Positions 15,324-25,435 of a stretch of 35,757 nucleotides of DNA are shown here, piece after piece. Under the pieces are notes generated by a model. It had not been told where the DNA came from, made no database searches, and worked only from the letters and a program-made list of their open reading frames with translations. This DNA is from an uncultured Prevotella sp. (GTDB lineage: Bacteria > Bacteroidota > Bacteroidia > Bacteroidales > Bacteroidaceae), in NCBI GenBank assembly GCA_900314195.1, contig OMUH01000086.1, forward strand, positions 1-35,757. Reading direction: 5' to 3'. A program made the translations under genes and the position numbers. Position 1 is the first letter of the stretch. The number at the start of each line of letters is the position of its first letter.

Positions 15324-15378
15324 AAAGCAATGAGATGAAATTTTGTAGCAATGAGATATTTTTTTATCTCATTGCTTT
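15324..15378. repeat. Direct and inverted repeats able to form two exclusive hairpins
   Basis: AAAGCAATGAGAT (15324-15336) is repeated as AGCAATGAGATA (15347-15358). TATCTCATTGCTTT (15365-15378) is complementary to both. The second copy gives a 12-bp stem with a T6 loop, the first a 13-bp stem with a 29-nt loop. No T-run follows, so it is not an ordinary terminator. Confidence 0.75.
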
Positions 15379-15611
15379 AGACAGCGTAAATCAATGCTTT
15401 ATTTTTCTTCTTTTGTTACAAAATAAGTGAATTTAAGCGAGAAATTTTTGTATTGAAATTACAACGCATTGACAATCAGTAAGATGTAAAATTCGCGAGA
15501 ATGCTCTTCTACACGACCAAACAATCTTTCAGCTCGTTTTCCGGCAATTTTTGAAAATCAGTTTGTTGATAATTTTCTTATTTCAATGATGACAATGATT
15601 TGCTTGTTACG

Positions 15612-15830
15612 TTATGCGTGTTTAGAAAACTCTTTCGATGCTTTACGACTTAAACGGTTTATCACAGAACTGTAGTTGTTGAAAATATGTACAAGGCACA
15701 GTATATTTTGGTAGGAGGTCATAACTTCTGCTATGTTGTAACTTCTGTTATAATGTGCGTTTAAAAATATATGTTGTTCTACAGTCATTTTTTTATACAG
15801 CAATTTAAATATTAAATAATCTGTATTCAT
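15612..15830 (-). CDS. Possible small protein, weak support
   Basis: A 72-codon frame (MNTDYLIFKLLYKKM...) in an AT-rich intergenic stretch. No recognised domain, signal peptide or clear ribosome site is seen, and the amino-acid mix (Asn, Ile, Lys, Tyr, Leu) is what AT-rich noncoding DNA would give. It may be chance or a worn gene remnant. Confidence 0.18.
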   Translation of the reverse strand: MNTDYLIFKLLYKKMTVEQHIFLNAHYNRSYNIAEVMTSYQNILCLVHIFNNYSSVINRLSRKASKEFSKHA

Positions 15831-16170
15831 TTAATTTCAATGTCAATTTTACTTTTTTTGCAAGTTTTTTACTCGATTAAAATATGTGCTATGGAAGGAG
15901 TGGAACGGTTTTGATGTGTAATTATATTAAATGTTTTTATTACGAATAAATACTTAATTGTTTGCTGTGTAGACAGATGTTAATATATTCCGAAAAATAT
16001 GCCAGGCATATAACTTCGAAAATAAAAACTATGACTTGATTTTAGATGTTTTATGAATATGAGAAAAGTTGAAATAAATGATTTGCTATATTAACATTAC
16101 AAATCAGATGAATAATTTAAAAAAAAATCAGACAATACAGTTAAACCGATTTAAAAAAAACGAAAGAGGC

Positions 16171-16200
16171 TTGCTTGTTAAGAAGTTTTTGTTAATTTTG
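16171..16200 (+). promoter_or_regulatory. Promoter of the nhaD gene
   Basis: TTG at 16171-16173, a 19-bp spacer and TAATTTTG at 16193-16200 fit the Bacteroidetes promoter form. Transcription would start near 16206, only about five bases before the ATG at 16211, so the mRNA would be almost leaderless. Confidence 0.65.
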
Positions 16201-16210
16201 CGATAAATAT

Positions 16211-17608
16211 ATGGAGATACTCATAGCATTCATATTAATATTAGCTTACATTCTCATAGCAACGGAATATATGACGAATGTTAATAAGGCGGCTGTAGCA
16301 ATCTTTGCTGCTGCTACCGGATGGGTTCTTTATGTATGTTATGGTACAGATTTCGTTTCCAGTCAGCATGGAGCGGAGTTTGCGGTATTCAAAGCGAACA
16401 ATCCGAATCTTGACGATCAGGTTAAATATTTCATTTCGTCAAAAAACGTTTTCCTGCCTTATGTGGGAAGGGCAGCGGAGATATCTCTGTTCTTGCTCGC
16501 TACAATGAATATTGTCAGCATACTTAATGCCAACGGCTGTTTCGATTTCATTCGTCCGCTTTTGAGAACACGCTCATCGCAACGTATGCTTTGGACGTTG
16601 GCTGTAGTGACATTTTTCATCTCGGCCAATCTCGATAATCTTACAACCGTCGTTATGATGCTCGCTATAATGAACAGCATTGTTCCGAACAGACGGCTGA
16701 GAATGATTTACGGGTCTGTTATTTTGCTTTCAGCAAATGTCGGGGGAGTGCTTACTGTAATAGGTAATCCTGAAGGACTTGTTCTTTGGAATACTGGGGC
16801 CGTCACAGCGACGGATTATTCTTTGACCCTTGCTGTTCCGTGCCTGGTAGCATGGATTGTTCCCCTTATTCTTATTGGGAAAATGTTGCCGGAAAGAATA
16901 GAAACGGAATTTGTCGTAATGCCATATAGGGGTGATGACACCCGCCTTAATGTGTGGCAGCGTCTGCTGATGCTTATTGTAGGTATAGGCGGGCTGTGGT
17001 TCATTCCTACTTTTCATAATATTACGAAACTAAGTCCGTTTCTTGGAGCACTGTGTGTACTGGCTGTGCTATGGATAGTGAACGAGGTGTTCAACAGAAA
17101 GCTGATTGCGTCACAGGGACTGCAGGGCATGATGCCGGAAAAGGGACTGCCACAGGTTTTGCAGTATGGTACAGTGCAGATGGTTTTCTATGTACTCGGC
17201 TTGATGCTTGCTGTGGGTCTTGCGCAGGAAACGGGAACGGTTGATAAGCTTACACGCTTGTTGAATATAGACTCACAGAATATGTGGTTAGTGGCGTTCG
17301 TGTCAGGAATGGTGAGCGTTGTACTTGATAACTTCGCGACGGCTGTCACATTCTTTAGCTTCCACAGTGATGACATAATGGGAATGCTCGGAAACGATTA
17401 TTCTGCTGGAGGAATGTACTGGAAAGCTGTGGCGTTCGCAATAATGGCCGGCGGAAACATTATGGCAACAGCATCTATCTCAGGATTGGCAATGATGAAA
17501 ATTGAAAAGATACATGCAGGATGGTTCTTTAGAAATATCGGTATCAAAGCAATGATAGGAGGGGTAGCAGGATTTTTTGTAATGTATATTCTTAATTCTT
17601 TCATCTGA
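16211..17608 (+). CDS. nhaD: NhaD-type sodium/proton antiporter
   Basis: 465 residues with about 11-12 membrane segments. The first half contains ISANLDNLTTVVMMLAI and SANVGGVLTVIGNPEGLVLW, and the second half the related SVVLDNFATAVTFFSF and IMAGGNIMATASISGLAMMK, the inverted-repeat pattern of the ion transporter (SLC13/ArsB-like) superfamily. The paired Asp-Asn motifs (LDN) and the GN-T/A-S motifs fit NhaD Na+/H+ antiporters, which export sodium using the proton gradient. Length is typical. It has its own promoter and lies 64 nt upstream of pfkA on the same strand; co-transcription is possible. Confidence 0.88.
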   Translation: MEILIAFILILAYILIATEYMTNVNKAAVAIFAAATGWVLYVCYGTDFVSSQHGAEFAVFKANNPNLDDQVKYFISSKNVFLPYVGRAAEISLFLLATMNIVSILNANGCFDFIRPLLRTRSSQRMLWTLAVVTFFISANLDNLTTVVMMLAIMNSIVPNRRLRMIYGSVILLSANVGGVLTVIGNPEGLVLWNTGAVTATDYSLTLAVPCLVAWIVPLILIGKMLPERIETEFVVMPYRGDDTRLNVWQRLLMLIVGIGGLWFIPTFHNITKLSPFLGALCVLAVLWIVNEVFNRKLIASQGLQGMMPEKGLPQVLQYGTVQMVFYVLGLMLAVGLAQETGTVDKLTRLLNIDSQNMWLVAFVSGMVSVVLDNFATAVTFFSFHSDDIMGMLGNDYSAGGMYWKAVAFAIMAGGNIMATASISGLAMMKIEKIHAGWFFRNIGIKAMIGGVAGFFVMYILNSFI

Positions 17609-17672
17609 TTTCTTTTGAAAGAATTGACTAAGAAAAATATGAATTTATTTGAAACTTTAATTTTTAGTAGTT

Positions 17673-18650
17673 ATGACAAAGATAAAAACAATTGGTGTAT
17701 TGACATCTGGCGGTGATGCTCCGGGCATGAATGCAGCCATTCGTGCGGTGACCAGAGCAGGTATCTACAATGGATTCAATATCAAGGGCGTATATCGTGG
17801 TTACGATGGCTTGATACAGGATGAGATGGCACCGTTTACAACTGAGAACGTTAGTGGCATAATCTCTTCAGGCGGTACCATTCTGAAGACTGCAAGGTCG
17901 AAGGACTTCATGACTGAAGAGGGACGCCAGAAGGCTTATGAGAATCTTCAGAAAGAAGAAATCGACGCTCTTGTTGTTATAGGCGGTAACGGCTCGCTAA
18001 CCGGCGCAATGAACTTCGGACGCGATTTCGATTTTCCTATGATTGGTTTGCCTGGCACTATTGACAATGACCTTTTCGGTACTGACAATACTATCGGATA
18101 TGATACAACCTTGAACACTATTTTAGAATGTGTTGACCGTATCCGTGATACTGCCCAGAGCCATGAGAGAATATTCTTCGTAGAAGTGATGGGACGTGAT
18201 GCAGGTTTCCTTGCTCAGAACTCGGCCATTGCCTCGGGCGCTGAAGCTGCAATCATCCCTGAAGATTCCACTGATGTGGATCAGCTCGCACAGTTTATGG
18301 AGCGTGGTATAAGAAAATCAAAGAGAAGCTGTATAGTTATTGTGTCAGAATCGCCTAAGTGCGGCGCACTTTACTATGCAGACCGCGTGAAGAAAGAATT
18401 TCCGGAATATGATGTGCGCGTGTCTATTCTTGGTCATCTGCAGCGCGGAGGCCGTCCGTCGGCACGCGACAGAATTCTTGCAAGCCGTACGGGGTGCGGA
18501 GCAATAGAGGCTATCATGCAGGGACAACGCAACATTATGGTTGGCGTGCGTAACAATGAAGTGGTTTACGTGCCGCTGTCAGAGGCAATACGTTCTGACA
18601 AACCTTTCGACAGGGGATTGATAAAAGTACTTGATGAACTGAGCATTTAA
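17673..18650 (+). CDS. pfkA: ATP-dependent 6-phosphofructokinase
   Basis: 325 residues, normal length for bacterial PfkA. Motifs in order: [16 protein letters not shown] (ATP and fructose-6-phosphate binding), [23 protein letters not shown] (catalytic Asp), [12 protein letters not shown] and [16 protein letters not shown]. It phosphorylates fructose 6-phosphate in glycolysis. Gly in the GGNGS motif argues for ATP rather than pyrophosphate as donor (PPi enzymes usually have GGDDS). One oddity: the residue matching E. coli Asp103, which helps hold Mg-ATP, is Asn here. A hairpin terminator follows at 18682-18729, separating it from the ATP synthase operon. Confidence 0.94.
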   Translation: MTKIKTIGVLTSGGDAPGMNAAIRAVTRAGIYNGFNIKGVYRGYDGLIQDEMAPFTTENVSGIISSGGTILKTARSKDFMTEEGRQKAYENLQKEEIDALVVIGGNGSLTGAMNFGRDFDFPMIGLPGTIDNDLFGTDNTIGYDTTLNTILECVDRIRDTAQSHERIFFVEVMGRDAGFLAQNSAIASGAEAAIIPEDSTDVDQLAQFMERGIRKSKRSCIVIVSESPKCGALYYADRVKKEFPEYDVRVSILGHLQRGGRPSARDRILASRTGCGAIEAIMQGQRNIMVGVRNNEVVYVPLSEAIRSDKPFDRGLIKVLDELSI

Positions 18651-18681
18651 AAAGCTAATTTATAATTTTTATATTTAACTG

Positions 18682-18729
18682 ACAGGCAGTGGGTTATTTG
18701 CGTAGAGCATGGCCTGCTGCCTGTAATTT
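18682..18729 (+). terminator. Terminator after pfkA
   Basis: ACAGGCAG (18682-18689) pairs perfectly with CTGCCTGT (18717-18724), with further partial pairing inside and AATTTT after it. It starts about 30 nt after the pfkA stop codon. The rest of the 319-nt gap up to atpD holds the operon promoter and leader. Confidence 0.7.
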
Positions 18730-18823
18730 TCAGTGTATATCAGTGCAGTGAAATTAATAAATGTTCCAAAGGCTTGAAAAACGTTTATATTGATTTTTTT
18801 TTATAAAAAACTGCCATAATTAT

Positions 18824-18854
18824 TTTGGTTTTTCAAAAAGGATTTGTAATTTTG
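18824..18854 (+). promoter_or_regulatory. Promoter of the ATP synthase operon
   Basis: TTTG (18824-18827), a 19-bp spacer and TAATTTTG (18847-18854) match the Bacteroidetes consensus in both elements. Transcription should start near 18860, leaving a leader of about 110 nt before atpD. Confidence 0.8.
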
Positions 18855-18948
18855 TGATAAAAGTTCATAGAACAAGATGATAATTGCCAGGAAAACTTTA
18901 CTTGGCATCAGCATACTTATAAAGTATATTATAAGAAATACAAAATAG

Positions 18949-20496
<1,548 letters not shown>

Positions 20497-20540
20497 ATAT
20501 ATTCTCTTGAGGATACATACATTAAAAGTTTTAAACTTGA

Positions 20541-20786
20541 TTGCCGATGTTGAATCTTAAAATTGTTACCCCGGAAAAGATAATTTTCAATGGTAACGTG
20601 GAGAATGTAACGGTTCCGGGCACTCTTGGCTCTTTTGAGGTGCTGAATGACCATGCACCAATCATATCGTCTCTTGAACAGGGCGTTGTTGAGTATACGG
20701 AGAATTCGGGACGTAAGCATCTCGATATAAAAAGTGGATTTATAGAAGTGAAAAATAATGAAGTGAACTTATGCGTGGAGGTATAG
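20541..20786 (+). CDS. atpC: F1Fo ATP synthase subunit epsilon
   Basis: 81 residues. MLNLKIVTPEKIIFNGNVEN, VPGTLGSFEVLNDHAPIIS and the closing beta strands form the N-terminal beta-sandwich of epsilon. The usual C-terminal helical hairpin (about 50 residues) is missing, so the subunit is the short form common in Bacteroidetes and cannot give the extended auto-inhibitory state known from E. coli. It links gamma to the c-ring. Its end overlaps the next gene by 16 nt. Confidence 0.96.
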   Translation: MPMLNLKIVTPEKIIFNGNVENVTVPGTLGSFEVLNDHAPIISSLEQGVVEYTENSGRKHLDIKSGFIEVKNNEVNLCVEV

Positions 20787-21193
20787 ACGTTATAACCAAA
20801 ACTTACCGTAAGATTTCTTTATGGCTGTCAGTAGGGATTACTTTGTTGATCTTGCTGGCCGGCCAGATAATGACGTCTGGCAATACGTTTATCGGAAATA
20901 CTATCGGCATAGTTGTCATGGCTGTCTTATACTTCATAATTACAAACATTGTCACTTCAAATGCTTGGATTAAAGCTGCAAGAAAAACAGATAATTCGCT
21001 GACACGGTTTTATATTGTTGCTCCGATGATAAAAATGGTAGTAGCGCTTGTTGTTATACTTTTTATTATCATTTCCAGACGCTACAATAAAACGGTGATG
21101 CTGGAATCAGTTTCAGTGTTTGCAATTTACTACGTTGTTCAGTTATTATTTGACTGCATCTATTATTCACGTGTTGAAAAAAATAAAAAATAA
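20771..21193 (+). CDS. Small four-helix membrane protein of the ATP synthase operon (AtpI-like position)
   Basis: 140 residues with four hydrophobic segments (about 15-33, 40-60, 80-100 and 112-130). I cannot assign it by sequence motif. It overlaps atpC by 16 nt and precedes atpB by 4 nt, the place where AtpI or uncharacterised membrane proteins occur in other ATP synthase operons. A role in c-ring assembly or as an assembly factor is inferred from position only. The ATG at 20771 is the first start; the first eight residues (MRGGIDVI) could be omitted if translation begins later. Confidence 0.85.
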   Translation: MRGGIDVITKTYRKISLWLSVGITLLILLAGQIMTSGNTFIGNTIGIVVMAVLYFIITNIVTSNAWIKAARKTDNSLTRFYIVAPMIKMVVALVVILFIIISRRYNKTVMLESVSVFAIYYVVQLLFDCIYYSRVEKNKK

Positions 21194-21197
21194 GAAT

Positions 21198-22283
21198 ATG
21201 AAATATATCAAACATTTGCTCCTGGCTTTGCTGATGCTCTTTACTGTTACTCCTCAGTTACAGGCAAAGGAGAGTATTGACGTTGCAGGGATATTATGGG
21301 GACATATTAAAGATTCTTATGAATGGCATATCACTAAGATAGGCGGAAAGGATGTTGTTATCAGTCTGCCAATTATCGTGAAGACCACGGATGGCTGGCA
21401 TGTATTCAGCTCTTCACGGTTTGACTGGAGTGCTGAGAACGGTGATAAGAAAGGTCCTTATAACCTTGTCATTAAAAGCGGGGATTCAAAAACGTACCCG
21501 AACAAAATTGTTGAGAAGGTTAATGGTAAGGAAGTAAAACCGTTTGATATCTCGATAACAAAGACTACATGCATATTGTTTATCAATGCGATTCTGCTGC
21601 TTTTGTGCATACTTATACCAGCAAGATGGTGTAAGAAGCACAAGGTTGATGATCCGGCACCAAAGGGATTCACCGGCATGATGCACATGTTTGTGATGTC
21701 CGTTTATGACGGTATCGTGAAATCTGTAATGGGCGATGAAGCTCCAAAGTACGGGCCATGGCTCATGACATGTTTCTTTTTCATTTTCCTGAGCAATCTG
21801 ATGGGCATTGTTCCGTTCCCTCCCGGTGGTGGTAATCTGACTGGTAATATAGCTTGTACGACGTTTTTCGGTGTTACGACATTCCTGCTCACCAATCTGA
21901 CAGGCACCAAGGCGTATTGGAAAGATATATTCTGGCCTGACGTTCCTTTGTGGCTGAAGTGTCCGGTCCCTTTGATGCCTTTCATAGAACTTTTTGGAAT
22001 ATTCACAAAACCGTTGGCTCTTATTATCCGACTGTTCGCAAATATGATGGCCGGACATGCCATTGCGCTGTCGTTCGCAGCAATAATTTTTGTGATGTTC
22101 AGTATCTCTGATAATGCATCTGTTAATGTTGCCGCAGGCTCTGGAATGGCTGTTGTATCAGTGGCAATGAGCGTATTCATGATGTTGCTGGAAGTGCTTG
22201 TGAGCTATATTCAGGCACTTGTGTTTACAATACTGAGTGCGTTGTTCATTACGCTGGCCCATGAAAAACCGGCAGTAGCATAA
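21198..22283 (+). CDS. atpB: F1Fo ATP synthase subunit a
   Basis: 361 residues from MKYIKHLLLALLMLF. The open frame extends upstream to 21120 but overlaps the previous gene, while the ATG at 21198 gives a clean signal-peptide-like start (ending LQAKE). A periplasmic domain of about 110 residues precedes the membrane part, as is usual in Bacteroidetes. LALIIRLFANMMAGH contains the essential Arg of the proton half-channels, and the last helix has EVLVSYIQALVFTILSALF. It forms the ion path beside the c-ring. Confidence 0.97.
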   Translation: MKYIKHLLLALLMLFTVTPQLQAKESIDVAGILWGHIKDSYEWHITKIGGKDVVISLPIIVKTTDGWHVFSSSRFDWSAENGDKKGPYNLVIKSGDSKTYPNKIVEKVNGKEVKPFDISITKTTCILFINAILLLLCILIPARWCKKHKVDDPAPKGFTGMMHMFVMSVYDGIVKSVMGDEAPKYGPWLMTCFFFIFLSNLMGIVPFPPGGGNLTGNIACTTFFGVTTFLLTNLTGTKAYWKDIFWPDVPLWLKCPVPLMPFIELFGIFTKPLALIIRLFANMMAGHAIALSFAAIIFVMFSISDNASVNVAAGSGMAVVSVAMSVFMMLLEVLVSYIQALVFTILSALFITLAHEKPAVA

Positions 22284-22381
22284 TTAAAGTATATTATATC
22301 TGTTGGACTGTCAGTAGTACATGTCCAGTTCAGATTTCAAGATTTTAATAAACAAATCAGAATTATAACAATTAAAAATAA

Positions 22382-22627
<246 letters not shown>

Positions 22628-22637
22628 TAGCGTCATT

Positions 22638-22708
22638 CCCTGTTTTGACAGGGCTATTGTTCAACGGACACCGGCGGAATGGACGTCGAGCCGGCAGCCG
22701 GTGTCCGT
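22638..22708 (+). promoter_or_regulatory. Two hairpins between atpE and atpF
   Basis: A small hairpin CCCTGT-TTTG-ACAGGG (22638-22653) is followed by a GC-rich 12-bp perfect stem, ACGGACACCGGC (22664-22675) with GCCGGTGTCCGT (22697-22708), 21-nt loop, then ATTTAATTT. It lies inside the operon, so it may be a partial terminator or a 3'-end stabiliser that raises atpE over downstream genes, as c is needed in many copies. Confidence 0.7.
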
Positions 22709-22744
22709 ATTTAATTTATAGTAAAAGAACTTTAACCAGACAAT

Positions 22745-23251
22745 ATGGATTTATTAATTCCTGATAGCGGTTTGCTTTTCTGGATGACTCTTGTCTTTCT
22801 GATTACCTTCTGTATTCTTGCTAAGTGGGGCTTCCCGGCTATTGTCAAGATGGTAAATGATCGAAAGGAATACATTGACGGTAGTTTGAAGAAAGCACAC
22901 GAGGCTAATGAAAAGCTTGCCAATATTCAAAAAGAAGGGGAATCAATCCTGCAGGAGGCACGTGAGAAACAGGCTCAGATCTTAAAAGAGGCTGCTGATA
23001 CACGTGATGCCATTGTCGAGAAAGCCCAGGATAAGGCACGTGATGAGGGCGCGCGGCTCATTAGTGAGGCAAAAGCGCAGATTGAAACGGAAAAGCAGAA
23101 TGCTATTCGTGAAATACGTTCTCAGGTTGCCGATTTATCTGTTAAGATAGCAGAGAAAATCCTTAAGGAAAAACTGGATTCCTCAGACAAACAGATGGAA
23201 ATGATAGACAGGCTGCTGGATGAAGTTTCTTCTGAATCTAATAAGGATTAA
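22745..23251 (+). CDS. atpF: F1Fo ATP synthase subunit b
   Basis: 168 residues. One N-terminal membrane helix (about 8-28, LLFWMTLVFLITFCILAKWG) is followed by a long charged coiled coil with many Glu, Lys, Ala and Gln residues (EKLANIQKEGESILQEAREK and following). It forms the peripheral stalk holding F1 to subunit a. Length and layout are standard. It lies 118 nt after atpE and 6 nt before atpH. Confidence 0.97.
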   Translation: MDLLIPDSGLLFWMTLVFLITFCILAKWGFPAIVKMVNDRKEYIDGSLKKAHEANEKLANIQKEGESILQEAREKQAQILKEAADTRDAIVEKAQDKARDEGARLISEAKAQIETEKQNAIREIRSQVADLSVKIAEKILKEKLDSSDKQMEMIDRLLDEVSSESNKD

Positions 23252-23257
23252 CAGCTT

Positions 23258-23794
23258 ATGAATATAGGTGTTATATCGATGCGGTATGCCAGGGCACTTA
23301 TCAACAGTGCTGTGGCGCTGAATGAGGAGGAGCATGTCTATGCTGACATGATGACTCTTTCAAATAGTTATATTCAGGTTCCCGACCTTCGTATTACGAT
23401 AGATAATCCTATGCTTTCCAATGACAAGAAGGAAAAAGTGTTGTATACAGCAATGGGTAAAGATGCTTGTGAACTCAGCAAGAAGTTTATCCGTCTTGTC
23501 TTAAAGGAAGACAGGCAAAGCACTCTGCAATTCATGGCTGCTTCATATATTACGCTTTATAGGAAACAGAAGAACATTATCCGGGGTAAGCTGACCACTG
23601 CTGTACAGGTGTCGCAGGATACTGAAGACAAGCTGAAGCAAATGGTTATGTCAAGGACAAAGGGAACCGTTGATTTCCAAACGGAAGTAGATCCGTCTAT
23701 TATAGGTGGGTTTATTCTTGAATATGATACGTACAGGATGGATGCAAGTGTTAAAAACAGTTTGCAGAAGGTCTTGGTACGGTTAAAAAAGTAA
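23258..23794 (+). CDS. atpH: F1Fo ATP synthase subunit delta
   Basis: 178 residues with the OSCP/delta pattern: MRYARALINSAVALNEEEHV at the start, a helical N-terminal domain, and the C-terminal signature DPSIIGGFILEYDTYRMDAS with VKNSLQKVLVRLKK. It joins the peripheral stalk to the top of F1. It lies between atpF (6 nt) and atpA (48 nt). Confidence 0.96.
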   Translation: MNIGVISMRYARALINSAVALNEEEHVYADMMTLSNSYIQVPDLRITIDNPMLSNDKKEKVLYTAMGKDACELSKKFIRLVLKEDRQSTLQFMAASYITLYRKQKNIIRGKLTTAVQVSQDTEDKLKQMVMSRTKGTVDFQTEVDPSIIGGFILEYDTYRMDASVKNSLQKVLVRLKK

Positions 23795-23842
23795 AAGGGA
23801 AAAGGCTTTTCTTTTTCAGTTAAACAATTTAAAACAACAACA

Positions 23843-25429
23843 ATGTCAGATAAAATCAAACCAAGCGAAGTGTCTGAAGTGCTTGAGAAAGAACTGCAGG
23901 ACATCAACAGCGCAGAGCAATTTGATGAGGTTGGAACAGTATTGACAGTTGCCGATGGTGTTGCACGTATCTATGGTCTGCGTAATGTAGAGGCCTCTGA
24001 ACTTCTCGAGTTTGAAAACGGCACTCGTGCTATTGTGATGAACCTGGAGGAAGACAACGTTGGTTGTGTGCTGCTCGGACCTACTTCCGGCATTAAGGAG
24101 GGACAAAAGGTAAAGCGTACACATCATATTGCTTCAATACAGGTTAATGACAATTATCTTGGCCGTGTAGTAAATCCATTGGGACAGGCTATTGACGGTC
24201 TTGGTGATATAGATCTTACAGATGCCTTTGAGATGCCTTTGGACAGAAAGGCACCTGGCGTTATCTACCGTCAGCCGGTAAAGGAGCCTATTCAGACTGG
24301 TCTGAAAGCTGTGGATTCTATGATTCCTATTGGCCGCGGACAGCGTGAGCTTATAATCGGCGACCGTCAGACTGGTAAGACTGCCATCGCAGTAGATACA
24401 ATCATAAACCAGAAGTCTCTTTATGAAAAAGGTGAACCTGTCTATTGTATCTATGTGGCCATAGGTCAGAAAGCTTCTACTGTAGCATCTCTCGTTCAAA
24501 CGTTGAAAGATAATGGTGCTATGCCTTATACTATAGTTGTAAGCGCAACGGCTGCTGATCCTGCTGCAATGCAGTATTATGCTCCGTTCGCCGGTGCAGC
24601 TATAGGAGAGTATTTCCGCGACAGAGGCTTGCATGCTCTTGTTGTTTATGATGATTTGTCCAAGCAGGCTGTAGCTTATCGTGAGGTGTCTCTGATTCTT
24701 CGTCGTCCTTCAGGACGTGAGGCTTATCCTGGTGATGTGTTCTACTTGCATTCTCGTTTGCTTGAGCGTGCAGCGCGTATCAATGACCAGCAGGAGATTG
24801 CTGAACAGATGAACGATCTCCCTGAGTGCATGAAAGGACACGTTAAGGGTGGTGGCTCGCTCACGGCATTACCTATTATTGAGACACAGGCAGGCGATGT
24901 ATCTGCATATATTCCGACAAACGTGATTTCTATCACCGATGGTCAGATTTATCTTGAGACCGACCTCTTCAACCAGGGCTTCCGTCCGGCTATTAACGTT
25001 GGTATTTCTGTCAGCCGTGTTGGTGGCTCTGCTCAGATTAAGAGTATGAAGAAGGTTGCAGGTACCTTGAAAATAGATATGGCCCAGTATCGTGAACTGG
25101 AGGCTTTCTCCAAGTTCTCAAGTGATATGGACCCTGTAACAGCTATGACACTTGACCGCGGACGTAAGAACAATCAGCTTCTTATTCAGCCTCAGTATAG
25201 CCCGATGCCGGTAGGAGAGCAGATTGCCATTCTTTATTGTGGTGTACACGGACTTATGCATGATGTTCCTGTTTCTGAAGTCAGGAAGTGTCAGGATCAG
25301 TTCCTTGATGCTATGAGATCACAACATCAGGATGTTATTGACACCTTGGCAAGCGGTAAGCTTACAGAGGATTGTGAAAGTGTTATTAAGGAAGTGATGG
25401 CTAACGTAGCCGGATCTTATAAAAAGTAA
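23843..25429 (+). CDS. atpA: F1Fo ATP synthase subunit alpha
   Basis: 528 residues. Walker A-like [13 protein letters not shown] (about 172), [40 protein letters not shown] and the arginine-finger region [14 protein letters not shown] are all present. It is the non-catalytic nucleotide-binding subunit of F1. A few extra residues at the N-terminus (up to [20 protein letters not shown]) contact delta. Spaced 6 nt from atpG. Confidence 0.98.
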   Translation: MSDKIKPSEVSEVLEKELQDINSAEQFDEVGTVLTVADGVARIYGLRNVEASELLEFENGTRAIVMNLEEDNVGCVLLGPTSGIKEGQKVKRTHHIASIQVNDNYLGRVVNPLGQAIDGLGDIDLTDAFEMPLDRKAPGVIYRQPVKEPIQTGLKAVDSMIPIGRGQRELIIGDRQTGKTAIAVDTIINQKSLYEKGEPVYCIYVAIGQKASTVASLVQTLKDNGAMPYTIVVSATAADPAAMQYYAPFAGAAIGEYFRDRGLHALVVYDDLSKQAVAYREVSLILRRPSGREAYPGDVFYLHSRLLERAARINDQQEIAEQMNDLPECMKGHVKGGGSLTALPIIETQAGDVSAYIPTNVISITDGQIYLETDLFNQGFRPAINVGISVSRVGGSAQIKSMKKVAGTLKIDMAQYRELEAFSKFSSDMDPVTAMTLDRGRKNNQLLIQPQYSPMPVGEQIAILYCGVHGLMHDVPVSEVRKCQDQFLDAMRSQHQDVIDTLASGKLTEDCESVIKEVMANVAGSYKK

Positions 25430-25435
25430 CAGCCT

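Larger units (their letters stand above)
14975..16210. other. AT-rich intergenic region of 1.2 kb
   Basis: No gene is convincing here. It holds the promoter palindrome at 15001-15024, a three-unit 12-bp tandem repeat (15054-15089), a two-unit 15-bp repeat (15244-15273), a set of competing inverted repeats (15324-15378), one weak small reading frame (15612-15830) and the nhaD promoter (16171-16200). I see nothing recognisable in 15379-15611 or 15831-16170. Confidence 0.7.
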
